Shown piece after piece: positions 31,682 through 40,231 of a stretch of DNA of 64,000 nt (position 1 is the stretch's first letter; every line of letters begins with the position of its first letter). The translations under genes and the position numbers were made by a program. The notes beneath the pieces are model-generated. The model saw only the letters and a list, made by a program, of their open reading frames with translations, had not been told where the DNA came from and did no database searches. This DNA comes from Bacillus sp. BGMRC 2118. Its GTDB lineage: Bacteria > Bacillota > Bacilli > Bacillales > SA4. The stretch covers positions 62,001 through 126,000 of the forward strand of contig VTTJ01000009.1 in NCBI GenBank assembly GCA_008364785.1. Reading direction: 5' to 3'.

Positions 31682-32743
31682 TTATCTTCCTAACGAAAGG
31701 CGAAGTAATTGATCATCCTCTTCACGCGGGTTTCCTCTTCCATCACGATTATTCGTAATCGTATACAATCTATTTTCATCAAGTAGAACATCTCGAAGTC
31801 TCCCGACGCCCTCGATAACTGTTTCTACACTTTTATTCGTTACGTTTAGCACTTTTAGACTTTCTCCTCGCAATGTAGCGACATACAGCAAGTTATTTTT
31901 TATTTCAATCCCAGAAGGCGCCCATGTAGTATTGCCCGTATGATAAAATGGTGTTTTCATATTAGGTGCTTTCTGATCCCCTTCAATAATGGGCCAACCA
32001 TAGTTCATGCCCGCTTCAATAATATTAATTTCATCATGAGCAGACTGTCCATGCTCGGAGCTAAATAGCCTCTCCTTCTCATCCCACGCTAGTCCTTGTG
32101 GGTTGCGATGACCATATGAATAAACGTACGACCCTTGGAATGGGTTATCTGAAGGAATCGAACCATCTACATTAAGTCGTAAAATCTTTCCACCTAGACT
32201 GTGTATGTCTTGAGCAGAATCAGGATTCCCTGCATCCCCTGCCGTTACGTATAGTTTTCTGTCTGGTCCTACTTTCATTCTTCCCCCATTATGAATACGT
32301 CCTCCCGGGATCCGATCCAGGATAACATTTTGCTCAATCCATTCATTATTTCTTAACTTTAATAAGATGATTCGGTTGAATATATGTTCCTTTTCCTTAT
32401 ATGTATGATAAGCATACGCTTGTTTTGATTGAAGAAAGTCTGGTGCTAACAGAAAGCCTAGAAGTCCACCTTCACCTTCGTGATGGATATCCTTCGTCAC
32501 TTGAATCTGCTGCGTTATTTTCCCGCCAGTTGCTTCATCAACTTTTATAATAGATCCCGGACGTTGGCTTATGTAAATGGATTCCCCGTCCTTCGCTATA
32601 TTCCATGGAATCTCTAATTCTATCGCCATGACTTCAGCTTGTCTGGCGAATACATCATTAACCTCTAGCAGGTCATCTTGATTCCATAACGAGCATCCAG
32701 TAAATAGAAAAATACTCACGAATACTAGCAAACATATCTTCAT
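31682..32743 (-). CDS. PQQ-dependent sugar dehydrogenase-like lipoprotein
   Basis: This exported beta-propeller protein of 353 residues is of the glucose/sorbosone dehydrogenase family (YliI-like). The signal peptide ICLLVFVSIFLFTGC ends in a lipobox with C at residue 16. Propeller motifs include LEIPWNIAKDGESIYISQRPGSI, HEGEGGLLGFLLAPDF (GEGGLLG), RIHNGGRMKVGPDRKLYVTAGDAGNPDSAQ, YSYGHRNPQGLAWD and SEHGQSAHDEIN. These include the catalytic-base type HNGG and the Arg of GHRNPQG. GGAGGTGAT precedes the ATG. Bacilli usually do not make PQQ, so the cofactor would have to be scavenged, or the protein uses another ligand. Confidence 0.88.
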   Translation of the reverse strand: MKICLLVFVSIFLFTGCSLWNQDDLLEVNDVFARQAEVMAIELEIPWNIAKDGESIYISQRPGSIIKVDEATGGKITQQIQVTKDIHHEGEGGLLGFLLAPDFLQSKQAYAYHTYKEKEHIFNRIILLKLRNNEWIEQNVILDRIPGGRIHNGGRMKVGPDRKLYVTAGDAGNPDSAQDIHSLGGKILRLNVDGSIPSDNPFQGSYVYSYGHRNPQGLAWDEKERLFSSEHGQSAHDEINIIEAGMNYGWPIIEGDQKAPNMKTPFYHTGNTTWAPSGIEIKNNLLYVATLRGESLKVLNVTNKSVETVIEGVGRLRDVLLDENRLYTITNNRDGRGNPREEDDQLLRLSLGR

Positions 32744-32794
32744 CTAATCACCTCCATTTCTTTTTAGTATATCATTTCCAAATTGAAGCAATAG

Positions 32795-32830
32795 TAAAAA
32801 GAAAAATCATAGTTACAAAACTATGATTTT
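32795..32830 (-). terminator. Terminator after the 102-residue gene
   Basis: AAATCATAGTT and AACTATGATTT pair around four bases; the minus strand continues TTTCTTTTTAC. Confidence 0.75.
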
Positions 32831-32833
32831 GAG

Positions 32834-33142
32834 TTATACATCAATGGTTGTAAAAGGGTAGTAATCCTTTGAGCCAATTCCTCGTTCATACATTCTTTTT
32901 ATATATCTCACTTCATCCTCGAGCTGTTCAAGTGGATCTGTTTTCATACCCAACTTGTTTGCTGTTTCTTCTTCAAATTGAAACACATACGTCGCAGAGT
33001 CTATCACATATTCCACCCTGAAAGGATGGACATCTCCATTCCATGTAAACTGGTCAATACGTTTAACGTCCGGTGAGTATTCGAGGTAGATTTCAATACT
33101 ATCAAAAAGCTGTTCTAACCTTTCTTGAATACTTGAAAACAC
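32834..33142 (-). CDS. Conserved hypothetical protein, 102 residues
   Basis: I do not recognise this protein. It is soluble and acidic, with an N-terminal amphipathic helix (IQERLEQLFDSIEIYLEY), two or three beta strands in the middle (HPFRVEYVIDSATYVFQF) and a helix (PLEQLEDEVRYIKRMYERGI). It starts with GTG; AAGGTG lies nine bases before it, and the nearby ATG is out of frame. It stands between the PQQ-type lipoprotein gene and the sensor kinase, with its own terminator. Codon use is like that of neighbours, so I treat it as real. Confidence 0.7.
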   Translation of the reverse strand: MFSSIQERLEQLFDSIEIYLEYSPDVKRIDQFTWNGDVHPFRVEYVIDSATYVFQFEEETANKLGMKTDPLEQLEDEVRYIKRMYERGIGSKDYYPFTTIDV

Positions 33143-33189
33143 ATGTATTCACACCTTTCATAGTATTTCAGTAGCAGTTTATCCCACCA

Positions 33190-34818
33190 TCACTCCTCAG
33201 AAAGAGGCAACGTGATGTCAATTCGTGTTCCCTCACCAAGCTTGCTATTAAACGTTATATTACCATGATGAAGTTTTATAATCTTTTGGCATATCATTAG
33301 TCCCAGTCCAGTACCCTTTTCTTTCAAGGAGTAGAAAGGCTCTCCTAATCGCGGTAGGATATCTTCTGGAATGCCACTGCCGTAGTCCTGAAAGGAAATA
33401 ACACAATCGTGATTATCACCTTTTCTAAGTGTAATGTCGATATTCCCACCCTTAGGCATTGCTTCAATGGCATTTTTGATAATGTTTAAAAACACTTGCT
33501 TGATTTGGTTTTTTTCACAGGTTATGGCTATGTCTGTATTTTCTACTTTAATCGTAAATTGAATATTATTCATTAGAGCCTGAGGCATTAGTAACTCAAC
33601 GGTATTTTGAATAATGTGAGCTACCTTCGTGTTCTCAAGCTGAACAGCTTGTGGCTTTCCTAGCGTAAGAAGTTCACCTGTGATTGCTTCGATTCTTTCT
33701 AACTCACTTAGAAGCAAATCATTAAATTCAAAGGAATCATTCCTCGCTTTGTTCAACTGAATGAAACCTTTAATCGTTGTGAGTGGATTTCGAATCTCAT
33801 GGGCAACCCCAGCAGCTAACTCCCCGACGATTGATAGCTTCTCAGATTGTAGTAATAATTCCTCTGACTTCAATCGTTCCGTAATATCCCGACTAATTAA
33901 GACGATATGATCAACATTTCCTTCTTCACCAAAAACAGGCATTGAGCGTGATTCAAATTGTAACCACTTACCATCTTTATGTTTAAGTCTAAATTCCATA
34001 GAATGAGTATTTATCCCTTCAAATAGCTTGTTAATCTTATCAGTAACTTTTTCAATGTCATCAGGATGTATGAATTGAACTAACCTTTGAGTTTCAATTT
34101 TTGATAGATTATATCCCAGTACTCTTTCATGAGAAGGAGAAAAATAACTAATTGTTCCGATATTGTCCATGACTACAATGAGATCAGTCGTGTTTTCTGC
34201 AATTAATCGATACTTTGCTTCACTTTCCTTTAGAACATTTTGCATTTGCTTATTTTCCCTAATAATTCTAAACAGCTTCATATAGGATTCGATTAGGAGT
34301 ACCCCCAAAGCAACTCCAAATAAAACAAATATCAAATACTCAAGGTGAAAAAAAGGATTATCGCGGATGACGTGAAATATGAAGGGAACGGTAATTATAT
34401 AAACGGCAGCATAGACAATGTATAAAATAATTGTTTTCTTTATTCTGTTTAGTCGTTTTATATAAAAGTGGACAAGCGTAAAGGACATCATAATCAATAT
34501 CCAGCCTGTAATTGCTGGTATCCAATTTCCAGCAGAATATAACCTGACACATAATGCAAACATACCTGTTACGATACCAGGAAGTGGGCCAAAATAAGCG
34601 AAGACTAAAATGACAGGTGCATAGCGAATGTCATAGTTATATCCTTCATGGTGAATGGTTAATAGCACTAATACGCACGACACAAGACCACCGTATATAC
34701 TGACCCATAGTCGCAGGTTTTTAAGAGGTCTGTAATTGATTAAAGACCGAATAACCAATGGTGTACTAATCATTAATGAAAATATGGCAAGATTAACTAT
34801 ATAATCTAGTAAAATCAA
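33190..34818 (-). CDS. Orphan PAS-containing sensor histidine kinase, 5TM-LYT type
   Basis: This membrane kinase of 542 residues has five to six N-terminal helices with the 5TMR-LYT pattern (RYAPVILVFAYFGPLPGIVTGMFALCVRLYSAG). A PAS domain covers about 200-325 (AENTTDLIVVMDNIGTISYFSPSHERVLGY through to HIVLISRDITE). HisKA follows with H in GELAAGVAHEIRNPLTTIKGF and then an ATPase domain (NIIKNAIEAMPKGG, DYGSGIPEDILPRLGEPFYSLKEKGTGLGL). The start is TTG with AGGTGGGG just upstream. No response regulator is adjacent, which fits a phosphorelay kinase of the KinB/KinD sort feeding sporulation; that role is inferred. Confidence 0.88.
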   Translation of the reverse strand: MILLDYIVNLAIFSLMISTPLVIRSLINYRPLKNLRLWVSIYGGLVSCVLVLLTIHHEGYNYDIRYAPVILVFAYFGPLPGIVTGMFALCVRLYSAGNWIPAITGWILIMMSFTLVHFYIKRLNRIKKTIILYIVYAAVYIITVPFIFHVIRDNPFFHLEYLIFVLFGVALGVLLIESYMKLFRIIRENKQMQNVLKESEAKYRLIAENTTDLIVVMDNIGTISYFSPSHERVLGYNLSKIETQRLVQFIHPDDIEKVTDKINKLFEGINTHSMEFRLKHKDGKWLQFESRSMPVFGEEGNVDHIVLISRDITERLKSEELLLQSEKLSIVGELAAGVAHEIRNPLTTIKGFIQLNKARNDSFEFNDLLLSELERIEAITGELLTLGKPQAVQLENTKVAHIIQNTVELLMPQALMNNIQFTIKVENTDIAITCEKNQIKQVFLNIIKNAIEAMPKGGNIDITLRKGDNHDCVISFQDYGSGIPEDILPRLGEPFYSLKEKGTGLGLMICQKIIKLHHGNITFNSKLGEGTRIDITLPLSEE

Positions 34819-34948
34819 TTCAACCCCACCTGTGCAACAGATTTATTCTTGTTTATATTGTAATCTGACCTTACAGATTTTTCTATCTTTTATCAAAATA
34901 TAGTAAAGGGGAACTATTTTGCCTATCTGATTCCTAGCAGATGACTTC

Positions 34949-35000
34949 CAAAAAAAGAGTATCAGTAACAGTATAGAAAACATACCGTACTAATACTCTT
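34949..35000 (-). terminator. Terminator of nupC
   Basis: AAGAGTAT and ATACTCTT bracket further pairing (AGTA with TTAC, GTAT with ATAC) in a long imperfect stem, followed on the minus strand by a run of Ts. Confidence 0.8.
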
Positions 35001-35014
35001 ATAAAGAAATACGT

Positions 35015-36199
35015 TTATGCAAAGATCCCTACAATCGTTGCTGTAAAGACAGACACCATTGTAGCCACTAATAGCATTTTCAGACCGAATCCAGCGATAA
35101 CCGCCGCCTTTTCACCACTAATAGCTTGCATAGATCCAGAGATAATTCCAATAGAACTAAAATTCGCGAAAGATACTAGGAATGTAGAAACAATCGCAAC
35201 CGTCTTAGTTGTTAAGTCAGGTATCATTGGTTGGAATTGAAGCATCGCAACGAACTCGTTTGTTGCCAATTTTGTACCCATGACTGACCCAGCTTGTACA
35301 ATTTCACTAGATGGAATCCCCATAATTAATGCAACAGGACTGAAAATGTACCCTAGAAGTTGAGTAAATGACAACCCGATAAGGCCGACTAAAATAGCAT
35401 CAATAAGTGCGATAAGACCAACATAGGCAATAAGCATTGCACCTACAATTAACGCAACCTTACCACCGTCTAAAGCACCTGCCGAAATTGCTTCAAAGAT
35501 ATTTTTCGTTGTTGACACGCCTTTAATGTCAATTATTTCATTTTCTTCCTTACTTGATGGTGCAACAATTGAAGCAACTACTAGACCTGACAACGCATTA
35601 AGTACCATCGCACTTAAGACATATTGTGAGGGAATCATTGTCATGTAAGCACCCATGATACCTGCAGAAACTGAACCCATCGCCGCTACTGAAACGACAA
35701 ACAATTTGTTATCATTCATTTTATGAATATGATCTTTAATAGCCAAAAGGGCCTCAGACTGCCCAAAGAATATTGAGTTAATTGAGTTAAACGTAACAAC
35801 ATTTGAAAGTCCAGTAATTTTAGACAATGCTCCACCAATAAACTTAATCAGAGTTGGAAGCACTTTAATGTGAGTTAATACAGAAAGCAAAGCCGAAGTG
35901 AATACAATAATAAGAAGCACATTTACAAAGAATACACTTGCAACACCCTCAGGAATCCAACCTCCCACTACAAAGTTGACACCCTCAAATCCATAATTAA
36001 GTACCTTCGAAACACCATTGGAAACTGCCTCCACAACTGCCGTACCAACAGTCGTTTTAAACATCCCCAGTGTCAAGGCAACTTGTATTAACATTAGAAT
36101 ACCAATTGCTTTAAAGTTAATTCCTTTTTTATCATTAGATAGCAAGTATGCTAAACCTAGAACCAAAAGAATTCCAACAATTCCAATAAAAATTGACAT
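35015..36199 (-). CDS. nupC: Concentrative nucleoside transporter NupC
   Basis: This CNT-family nucleoside/proton (or sodium) symporter has 394 residues and around ten membrane spans. Typical segments are FVFGGWIPEG-like VVGGWIPEGVASVFFVNVLLIIVFTSALLSVL, then FFGQSEALLAIK, and the substrate-site SAGIMGAYMTMIP. GTKLATNEFVAML and FANFSSIGIISGSMQAI are other family marks. GGGAGAATG precedes the ATG. It is monocistronic with a terminator-like hairpin in its leader. It should bring pyrimidine or purine nucleosides into the cell. Confidence 0.92.
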   Translation of the reverse strand: MSIFIGIVGILLVLGLAYLLSNDKKGINFKAIGILMLIQVALTLGMFKTTVGTAVVEAVSNGVSKVLNYGFEGVNFVVGGWIPEGVASVFFVNVLLIIVFTSALLSVLTHIKVLPTLIKFIGGALSKITGLSNVVTFNSINSIFFGQSEALLAIKDHIHKMNDNKLFVVSVAAMGSVSAGIMGAYMTMIPSQYVLSAMVLNALSGLVVASIVAPSSKEENEIIDIKGVSTTKNIFEAISAGALDGGKVALIVGAMLIAYVGLIALIDAILVGLIGLSFTQLLGYIFSPVALIMGIPSSEIVQAGSVMGTKLATNEFVAMLQFQPMIPDLTTKTVAIVSTFLVSFANFSSIGIISGSMQAISGEKAAVIAGFGLKMLLVATMVSVFTATIVGIFA

Positions 36200-36242
36200 C
36201 GTTTACATTCTCCCTTTTATAAATTTTTTTGTATTTTTAAGA

Positions 36243-36285
36243 TTAAAAAATAATAACGGAGCAACAGCCTCTCCCGTTATTTATT
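36243..36285 (-). promoter_or_regulatory. Leader hairpin of nupC, terminator-like
   Basis: On the minus strand ATAACGG, a 14-base purine-rich loop and CCGTTAT are followed by ATTTTTTAAT, 45-85 bases ahead of the nupC start. A TATAAT (36301-36306) lies directly upstream of the hairpin. The structure could attenuate nupC, but no known aptamer precedes it. A second TAACGGGAGA copy lies 40 bases upstream. Confidence 0.45.
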
Positions 36286-36289
36286 ATTT

Positions 36290-36573
36290 CAATATATGAA
36301 TTATAACACATTTTTCTCAAATGTCTCCCGTTATTACCGATTAAAAAATTACCTTTTTCTTCTACGTAAAACTGAATATCCCTAACATAAACAGGTGTAG
36401 TCTTACAGTAGTAAAACAAGCGAAAAATATTATTTATTTTATGAAAAATTCTAAATAAAATTATTTATTAGAATTATCCTAACTCACTCCTTTTAGGTTA
36501 TCCAACTCTCTCATTTTATTCCGCTAGTCTTTTTTTCTAATAAATAAGTATCATCTAATCCTGTATTATTTTA
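36290..36573. other. AT-rich divergent spacer
   Basis: This is the region between nupC and the siderophore-binding gene. Apart from the nupC leader elements at one end and the Fur-type promoter at the other, I see only AT-rich sequence without an open frame supported by a ribosome binding site. Confidence 0.35.
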
Positions 36574-36602
36574 TTGACAATGATTATCATTACCTCTAAC
36601 AT
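36574..36602 (+). promoter_or_regulatory. Fur-controlled promoter with Fur box 1
   Basis: TTGACA (36574-36579), a 17-base spacer and TAACAT (36597-36602) form the promoter. The spacer contains GACAATGATTATCATTACC, which fits the 19-base Fur box GATAATGATTATCATTATC with two mismatches. Fur with iron would block polymerase. Confidence 0.85.
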
Positions 36603-36620
36603 ATGAAAAGAGAAATAATT

Positions 36621-36639
36621 GATAATGATTTTCATTACC
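36621..36639 (+). promoter_or_regulatory. Fur box 2
   Basis: GATAATGATTTTCATTACC matches the Fur consensus at 17 of 19 positions and lies just after the predicted transcription start, 45 bases from box 1. Confidence 0.8.
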
Positions 36640-36683
36640 AGTTGTTAACTCTCTAATTCTTAATCGCAAAGGAGCATATTAGG

Positions 36684-37598
36684 ATGAAAAAATTACGTGT
36701 ATTAATTTTACTCTTTGTTCTGTTAAGTCTTGCAGCATGTGGCAATATAGAAAAAGCTAACTCTGACGTTACCGATAAGCCTGAAGAAACAACTACCATT
36801 ACATATCAATCTGAAACTGGACCTATTGAAGTACCTGAGAATCCAAAGAGAATCATCACCCTTACAAACGGACCTAATGTATTAGCTTTGGAAGGGAATA
36901 TTGTAGGAATCGATGAATGGACAAAAGTGAATCCACTATTTGAAGAGAAACTAAAGGGAATTGAAGTAGTCACAGAAGAAAATTTAGAGAAGATTATAGA
37001 ACTTGAGCCAGATTTAATCATTGCAGGTTCTTATATGAAAAACATTGATAAATTAAATGAAATTGCACCAACAGTCGTTTATACGTGGGGGAAATTAGAT
37101 TACCTATCACAACAAATTGAAATCGGAAAACTTTTAAACAAAGAAAAGGAAGCAACTGATTGGGTAACAGACTTTAAAGAACGCGCGAAGATAGTCGGAA
37201 ATGAGATTCAATCAAAAATCGGTGAAGATGCAACCGTCTCTGTTATCGAAAACGGGAACAAGGAATTTTATGTATTCGGAAACAATTATGCACGTGGTAC
37301 AGAAATCCTGTATCAAGCAATGCAATTAAAAATGCCTGATAAAGTGAAAGAAATGGCTTTAGAATCAGGTATTTACACCATTTCATCAGAATTGCTTCCT
37401 GAGTTTGGAGGCGATTATATCGTTCTTAGTAAAAACTCGGATGCAGACAGCTCATTCTTAGAAACTGAAACGTGGAAAAACATTCCTGCAGTGAAGGATG
37501 GTCATGTCATCGAAATTAATACAAAAGCTTCTACCTACAGTGATCCTATTACGTTGGAGTATCTGCTTGGTATATTTAAGACATCATTTCTTAAATAA
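36684..37598 (+). CDS. Iron-siderophore ABC transporter binding lipoprotein
   Basis: This extracellular binding protein of 304 residues is of the helical-backbone class III (FeuA/FhuD-like). The signal peptide LRVLILLFVLLSLAAC ends in the lipobox LAAC. The mature protein has the paired-lobe pattern VPENPKRIITLTNGPNVLALEGNIVGIDEW, EKIIELEPDLIIAGSY, then TVSVIENGNKEFYVFGNNYARGTEILY and VKDGHVIEINTKA. Two Fur boxes show iron-repressed expression. No permease or ATPase gene is adjacent, so it must use a transporter encoded elsewhere. AAAGGAG lies before the ATG. Confidence 0.92.
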   Translation: MKKLRVLILLFVLLSLAACGNIEKANSDVTDKPEETTTITYQSETGPIEVPENPKRIITLTNGPNVLALEGNIVGIDEWTKVNPLFEEKLKGIEVVTEENLEKIIELEPDLIIAGSYMKNIDKLNEIAPTVVYTWGKLDYLSQQIEIGKLLNKEKEATDWVTDFKERAKIVGNEIQSKIGEDATVSVIENGNKEFYVFGNNYARGTEILYQAMQLKMPDKVKEMALESGIYTISSELLPEFGGDYIVLSKNSDADSSFLETETWKNIPAVKDGHVIEINTKASTYSDPITLEYLLGIFKTSFLK

Positions 37599-37630
37599 AG
37601 GTTAAATGTTTAATTTTCCATTTTATGTAT

Positions 37631-37727
37631 CAAGACTCATAAATCGATGATATCGGCTCATAAATAAGTTGTTTCCGCTCATAACATACTAGTTTTGGCT
37701 CTTATTTTTCAATAAAGGCTCAATTCA
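37631..37727. repeat. 21-bp periodic array, GGCTCATAA core (array II)
   Basis: CTC of the core falls at 37636, 37657, 37678, 37699 and 37719: intervals 21, 21, 21 and 20. Copies read GACTCATAA, GGCTCATAA, CGCTCATAA, GGCTCTTAT and GGCTCAATT. Filler between them is unrelated. It lies between two convergent genes, a few bases beyond the selO terminator. Confidence 0.85.
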
Positions 37728-37730
37728 TAT

Positions 37731-37765
37731 AAAAAACTAGCAGCCTGGACTGCTAGTTTTTTTAT
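37731..37765 (-). terminator. Terminator of selO, probably bidirectional
   Basis: AACTAGCAG and CTGCTAGTT form a nine-pair stem around six bases, with six As on the left and eight Ts on the right, so it works on either strand. Confidence 0.85.
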
Positions 37766-39219
37766 TATGTCCCGCAAAATGTCCGGTAAGGCTGATCCGA
37801 AGCTTCTGGGAGCCTGCAATATTCTGTGTTATTGATTGAGTAGTCATATGGAGTGGCGAGCATATTTAGCAACTTAGTTAGCACGCTGTAATCTCCAGCC
37901 TCAGCAGCTTCTAGCGCTTCCTCCACACGATGATTACGTGGTATGACAACTGGATTAGACTTCATCATAAGCTGTATAGATTCTTCCTTTGATTCTGATT
38001 GTCTATCCAGTCTTGCTAGATAGTTCTCATACCATTGTACAAAATCTTCTTTCCCAGCTAAGACTGATTCATCCTGTTTATCAAGTGTGAGCAATCGGAA
38101 AGTGTTTGTATAATCAGCATTGTACTTCTTCATGACATCCAATAATTGTTGAATAAGTGTTTCATCTTCCTTTTCTTCGTTAAAGATGCCCAGTTTTGCT
38201 CTCATACCATTATGCCAATGATTCATATATGTGTCAGCATAGGTAGAAAGTGCCTCTTGTGCTTGTTCTATTGCTTTCTCTTCCTGTTCATTTAGTAACG
38301 GTAACAAGGTCTCTGCAAAACGAGCCAAATTCCAACCTCCGTAATGAGGCTGGTTTCCGTATGCATAGCGACCTTGCGTGTCAATTGAACTGAACACTGT
38401 TGCTGGATCATACGTATCCATAAATGCACATGGACCATAATCAATTGTCTCTCCACTAATAGTCATATTGTCCGTATTCATGACTCCATGAATAAACCCG
38501 ACTAGCTGCCATTTGGCAATGAGTGATGCTTGTCGTTTAATCACACTCTGTAGAAACAAAACATATTTGTTATCTGCCTGCTCTAGTTCTGGATAATGAC
38601 GATGAATTGTATAGTCTGCCAACTGCCTAAGCTCTTCAATCGGTCTCCAGTTGGCTACGAATTGAAAGGTACCGACTCGAATATGACTTGCGGCCACACG
38701 AGTTAGAATCGCACCCGGTAATTCCGTTTCCCTTATAACCGCCTCTCCTGTTTCAACAACTGCCAGACTTCTCGTTGTCGGGATCCCGAGTGCATGCATA
38801 GCCTCACTAATTACATATTCTCTAAGCATTGGCTTAATAGCAGCCCGACCGTCTCCACCACGGGAGTATGGTGTTCTTCCCGGCCCTTTTAGCTGAATAT
38901 CCAATCGTTCATTTTTCGGTGTAATATGTTCGCCAAGTAAAATAGCACGGCCATCTCCTAACATATTAAAATGTCCGAACTGATGACCCGCATATGCCTG
39001 TGCTAATGGTGCTGCTCCTTCTAAGGCAGTATTTCCAGCAAGTTGCGAAACTCCCTCTTCTCTTTTTAAATCCTCCACTTGTAATCCTAATTCTTCAGCA
39101 AGTTTATCATTAAGAATGGCCAATTTGGGGTTGCGAACAGGTTTTGGCTCGTGGAGAGTAAAGAATGCTTCAGGCAGACGTGCATAACTATTATCAAAGT
39201 TCCATCCGAGTTTACTCAA
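37765..39219 (-). CDS. selO: Protein adenylyltransferase SelO (YdiU family)
   Basis: This pseudokinase-fold enzyme transfers AMP from ATP to Ser, Thr or Tyr of protein targets in redox stress. It has about 484 residues. Conserved parts are [14 protein letters not shown] at the start, [63 protein letters not shown] and [25 protein letters not shown], the last holding the N and D that bind metal. The frame is open to 39282, but AAAGGAG lies nine bases before TTG at 39219. It ends YRTFCGT, with a Cys near the end as common in this family. It is monocistronic, convergent with the iron-binding gene. Confidence 0.92.
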   Translation of the reverse strand: MSKLGWNFDNSYARLPEAFFTLHEPKPVRNPKLAILNDKLAEELGLQVEDLKREEGVSQLAGNTALEGAAPLAQAYAGHQFGHFNMLGDGRAILLGEHITPKNERLDIQLKGPGRTPYSRGGDGRAAIKPMLREYVISEAMHALGIPTTRSLAVVETGEAVIRETELPGAILTRVAASHIRVGTFQFVANWRPIEELRQLADYTIHRHYPELEQADNKYVLFLQSVIKRQASLIAKWQLVGFIHGVMNTDNMTISGETIDYGPCAFMDTYDPATVFSSIDTQGRYAYGNQPHYGGWNLARFAETLLPLLNEQEEKAIEQAQEALSTYADTYMNHWHNGMRAKLGIFNEEKEDETLIQQLLDVMKKYNADYTNTFRLLTLDKQDESVLAGKEDFVQWYENYLARLDRQSESKEESIQLMMKSNPVVIPRNHRVEEALEAAEAGDYSVLTKLLNMLATPYDYSINNTEYCRLPEASDQPYRTFCGT

Positions 39220-39420
39220 TCTATCGTTCTCCTTTGCACATTGTATATGTATCATTATGTACTTAATACTACGTCCATTCAATTTTTAGAGTCTTCTTCT
39301 TGCAATTAATTATTCTTTTCACTTTCATTATTATCATTTGATATAACTTCGTACATAAATATGAATATCAATTCTCATTAAAAAACGTAAATTGGAAAAA
39401 AATACACTAGGAGCACGAAA

Positions 39421-39435
39421 TAAAAGCGCTTGCAT
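39421..39435 (+). promoter_or_regulatory. Probable cre site overlapping the gnt -35
   Basis: TAAAAGCGCTTGCA fits the catabolite-response consensus TGWNANCGNTNWCA at all but two positions. It covers the -35 hexamer TTGCAT (39430-39435), so CcpA binding would block transcription when glucose is present. Confidence 0.5.
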
Positions 39436-39457
39436 AAAAGTTTAATCGAGTTATAAT
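39430..39457 (+). promoter_or_regulatory. gnt operon promoter
   Basis: TTGCAT and TATAAT separated by 16 bases, 43 bases upstream of the gntR ATG. Confidence 0.65.
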
Positions 39458-39473
39458 ACTTGTATACAAGTAT
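39456..39473. promoter_or_regulatory. GntR operator
   Basis: ATACTTGTATACAAGTAT is a perfect 18-base palindrome overlapping the end of the -10 and the start site. It is the known type of GntR operator of the B. subtilis gluconate operon. Confidence 0.9.
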
Positions 39474-39499
39474 ACTTGAATAACAAGAAGGTGAAAGTT

Positions 39500-40231
39500 A
39501 TGACCGAATTTACTGATTTTTTATACCCAACCAAATGGCTATCAAAAGCATCTGCTGGTGATCGTGTTGCATATGAACTGAGAATGCGAATTATTTCCGG
39601 CATGGTTGAAAGCGGTACCATCCTTTCAGAAAATAAAATAGCATCTGACTTTTCAGTGAGCCGTTCTCCCGTGCGTGAAGCATTTAAAATACTTGCATCT
39701 GAAAATATTATTCGATTAGAAAGAATGGGTGCTATAGTTGTTGGTTTAACGGAAAAGGAAATTGAGGAAATCTATGATGTACGTTTACTAATTGAAACAT
39801 TCGTTTTCGAAAGACTAATAAAAATTGATACAACTGAATTGGTAATTGAACTGAGCAAGATATTTGAAATGATGAAGATTGCTATTCGTTACAGTGATGC
39901 TGATGAATTTGCTTATCAGGATGTTCTATTCCACGAAACAATCATTCGTGCCATTAACCATTCCTATATGCTTATGATTTGGAATAACTTAAAGCCTGTA
40001 ATGGAAAGCTTCATACTGTTATCGATGAGAGCCCGTATAAAGGATAAACACGAGGATTTCACGAGGATATTACAGAATCATGAGTTATATATCGAAGCAA
40101 TAAAATCAAAAGATCGAGCGAAGATGATTCAATCACTTCACCAAAATTTTGATGATGTTCAGGGACATGTTGATGACTTATGGATGTCTCAACAACTACT
40201 TGCAAGAGGCGGTGACAAGCAACATGACTAG
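39500..40231 (+). CDS. gntR: Gluconate operon repressor GntR
   Basis: This FadR-subgroup GntR-family regulator has about 243 residues. A winged helix-turn-helix covers about 25-85 (VAYELRMRIISGMVESGTILSENKIASDFSVSRSPVREAFKILASENIIRLERMGAIVVG) and an all-helical effector domain (FCD) follows. AAGGTG lies before the ATG at 39500. It is the first gene of gntRKPZ and represses it through the ATACTTGTATACAAGTAT site until gluconate binds. Its stop overlaps the start of gntK. Confidence 0.94.
   Translation: MTEFTDFLYPTKWLSKASAGDRVAYELRMRIISGMVESGTILSENKIASDFSVSRSPVREAFKILASENIIRLERMGAIVVGLTEKEIEEIYDVRLLIETFVFERLIKIDTTELVIELSKIFEMMKIAIRYSDADEFAYQDVLFHETIIRAINHSYMLMIWNNLKPVMESFILLSMRARIKDKHEDFTRILQNHELYIEAIKSKDRAKMIQSLHQNFDDVQGHVDDLWMSQQLLARGGDKQHD

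Noticed and set aside
36200..36420. Purine or preQ1 riboswitch in the nupC leader
   Set aside because: The conserved aptamer blocks of those families are not present; only a hairpin with a T tract can be shown.
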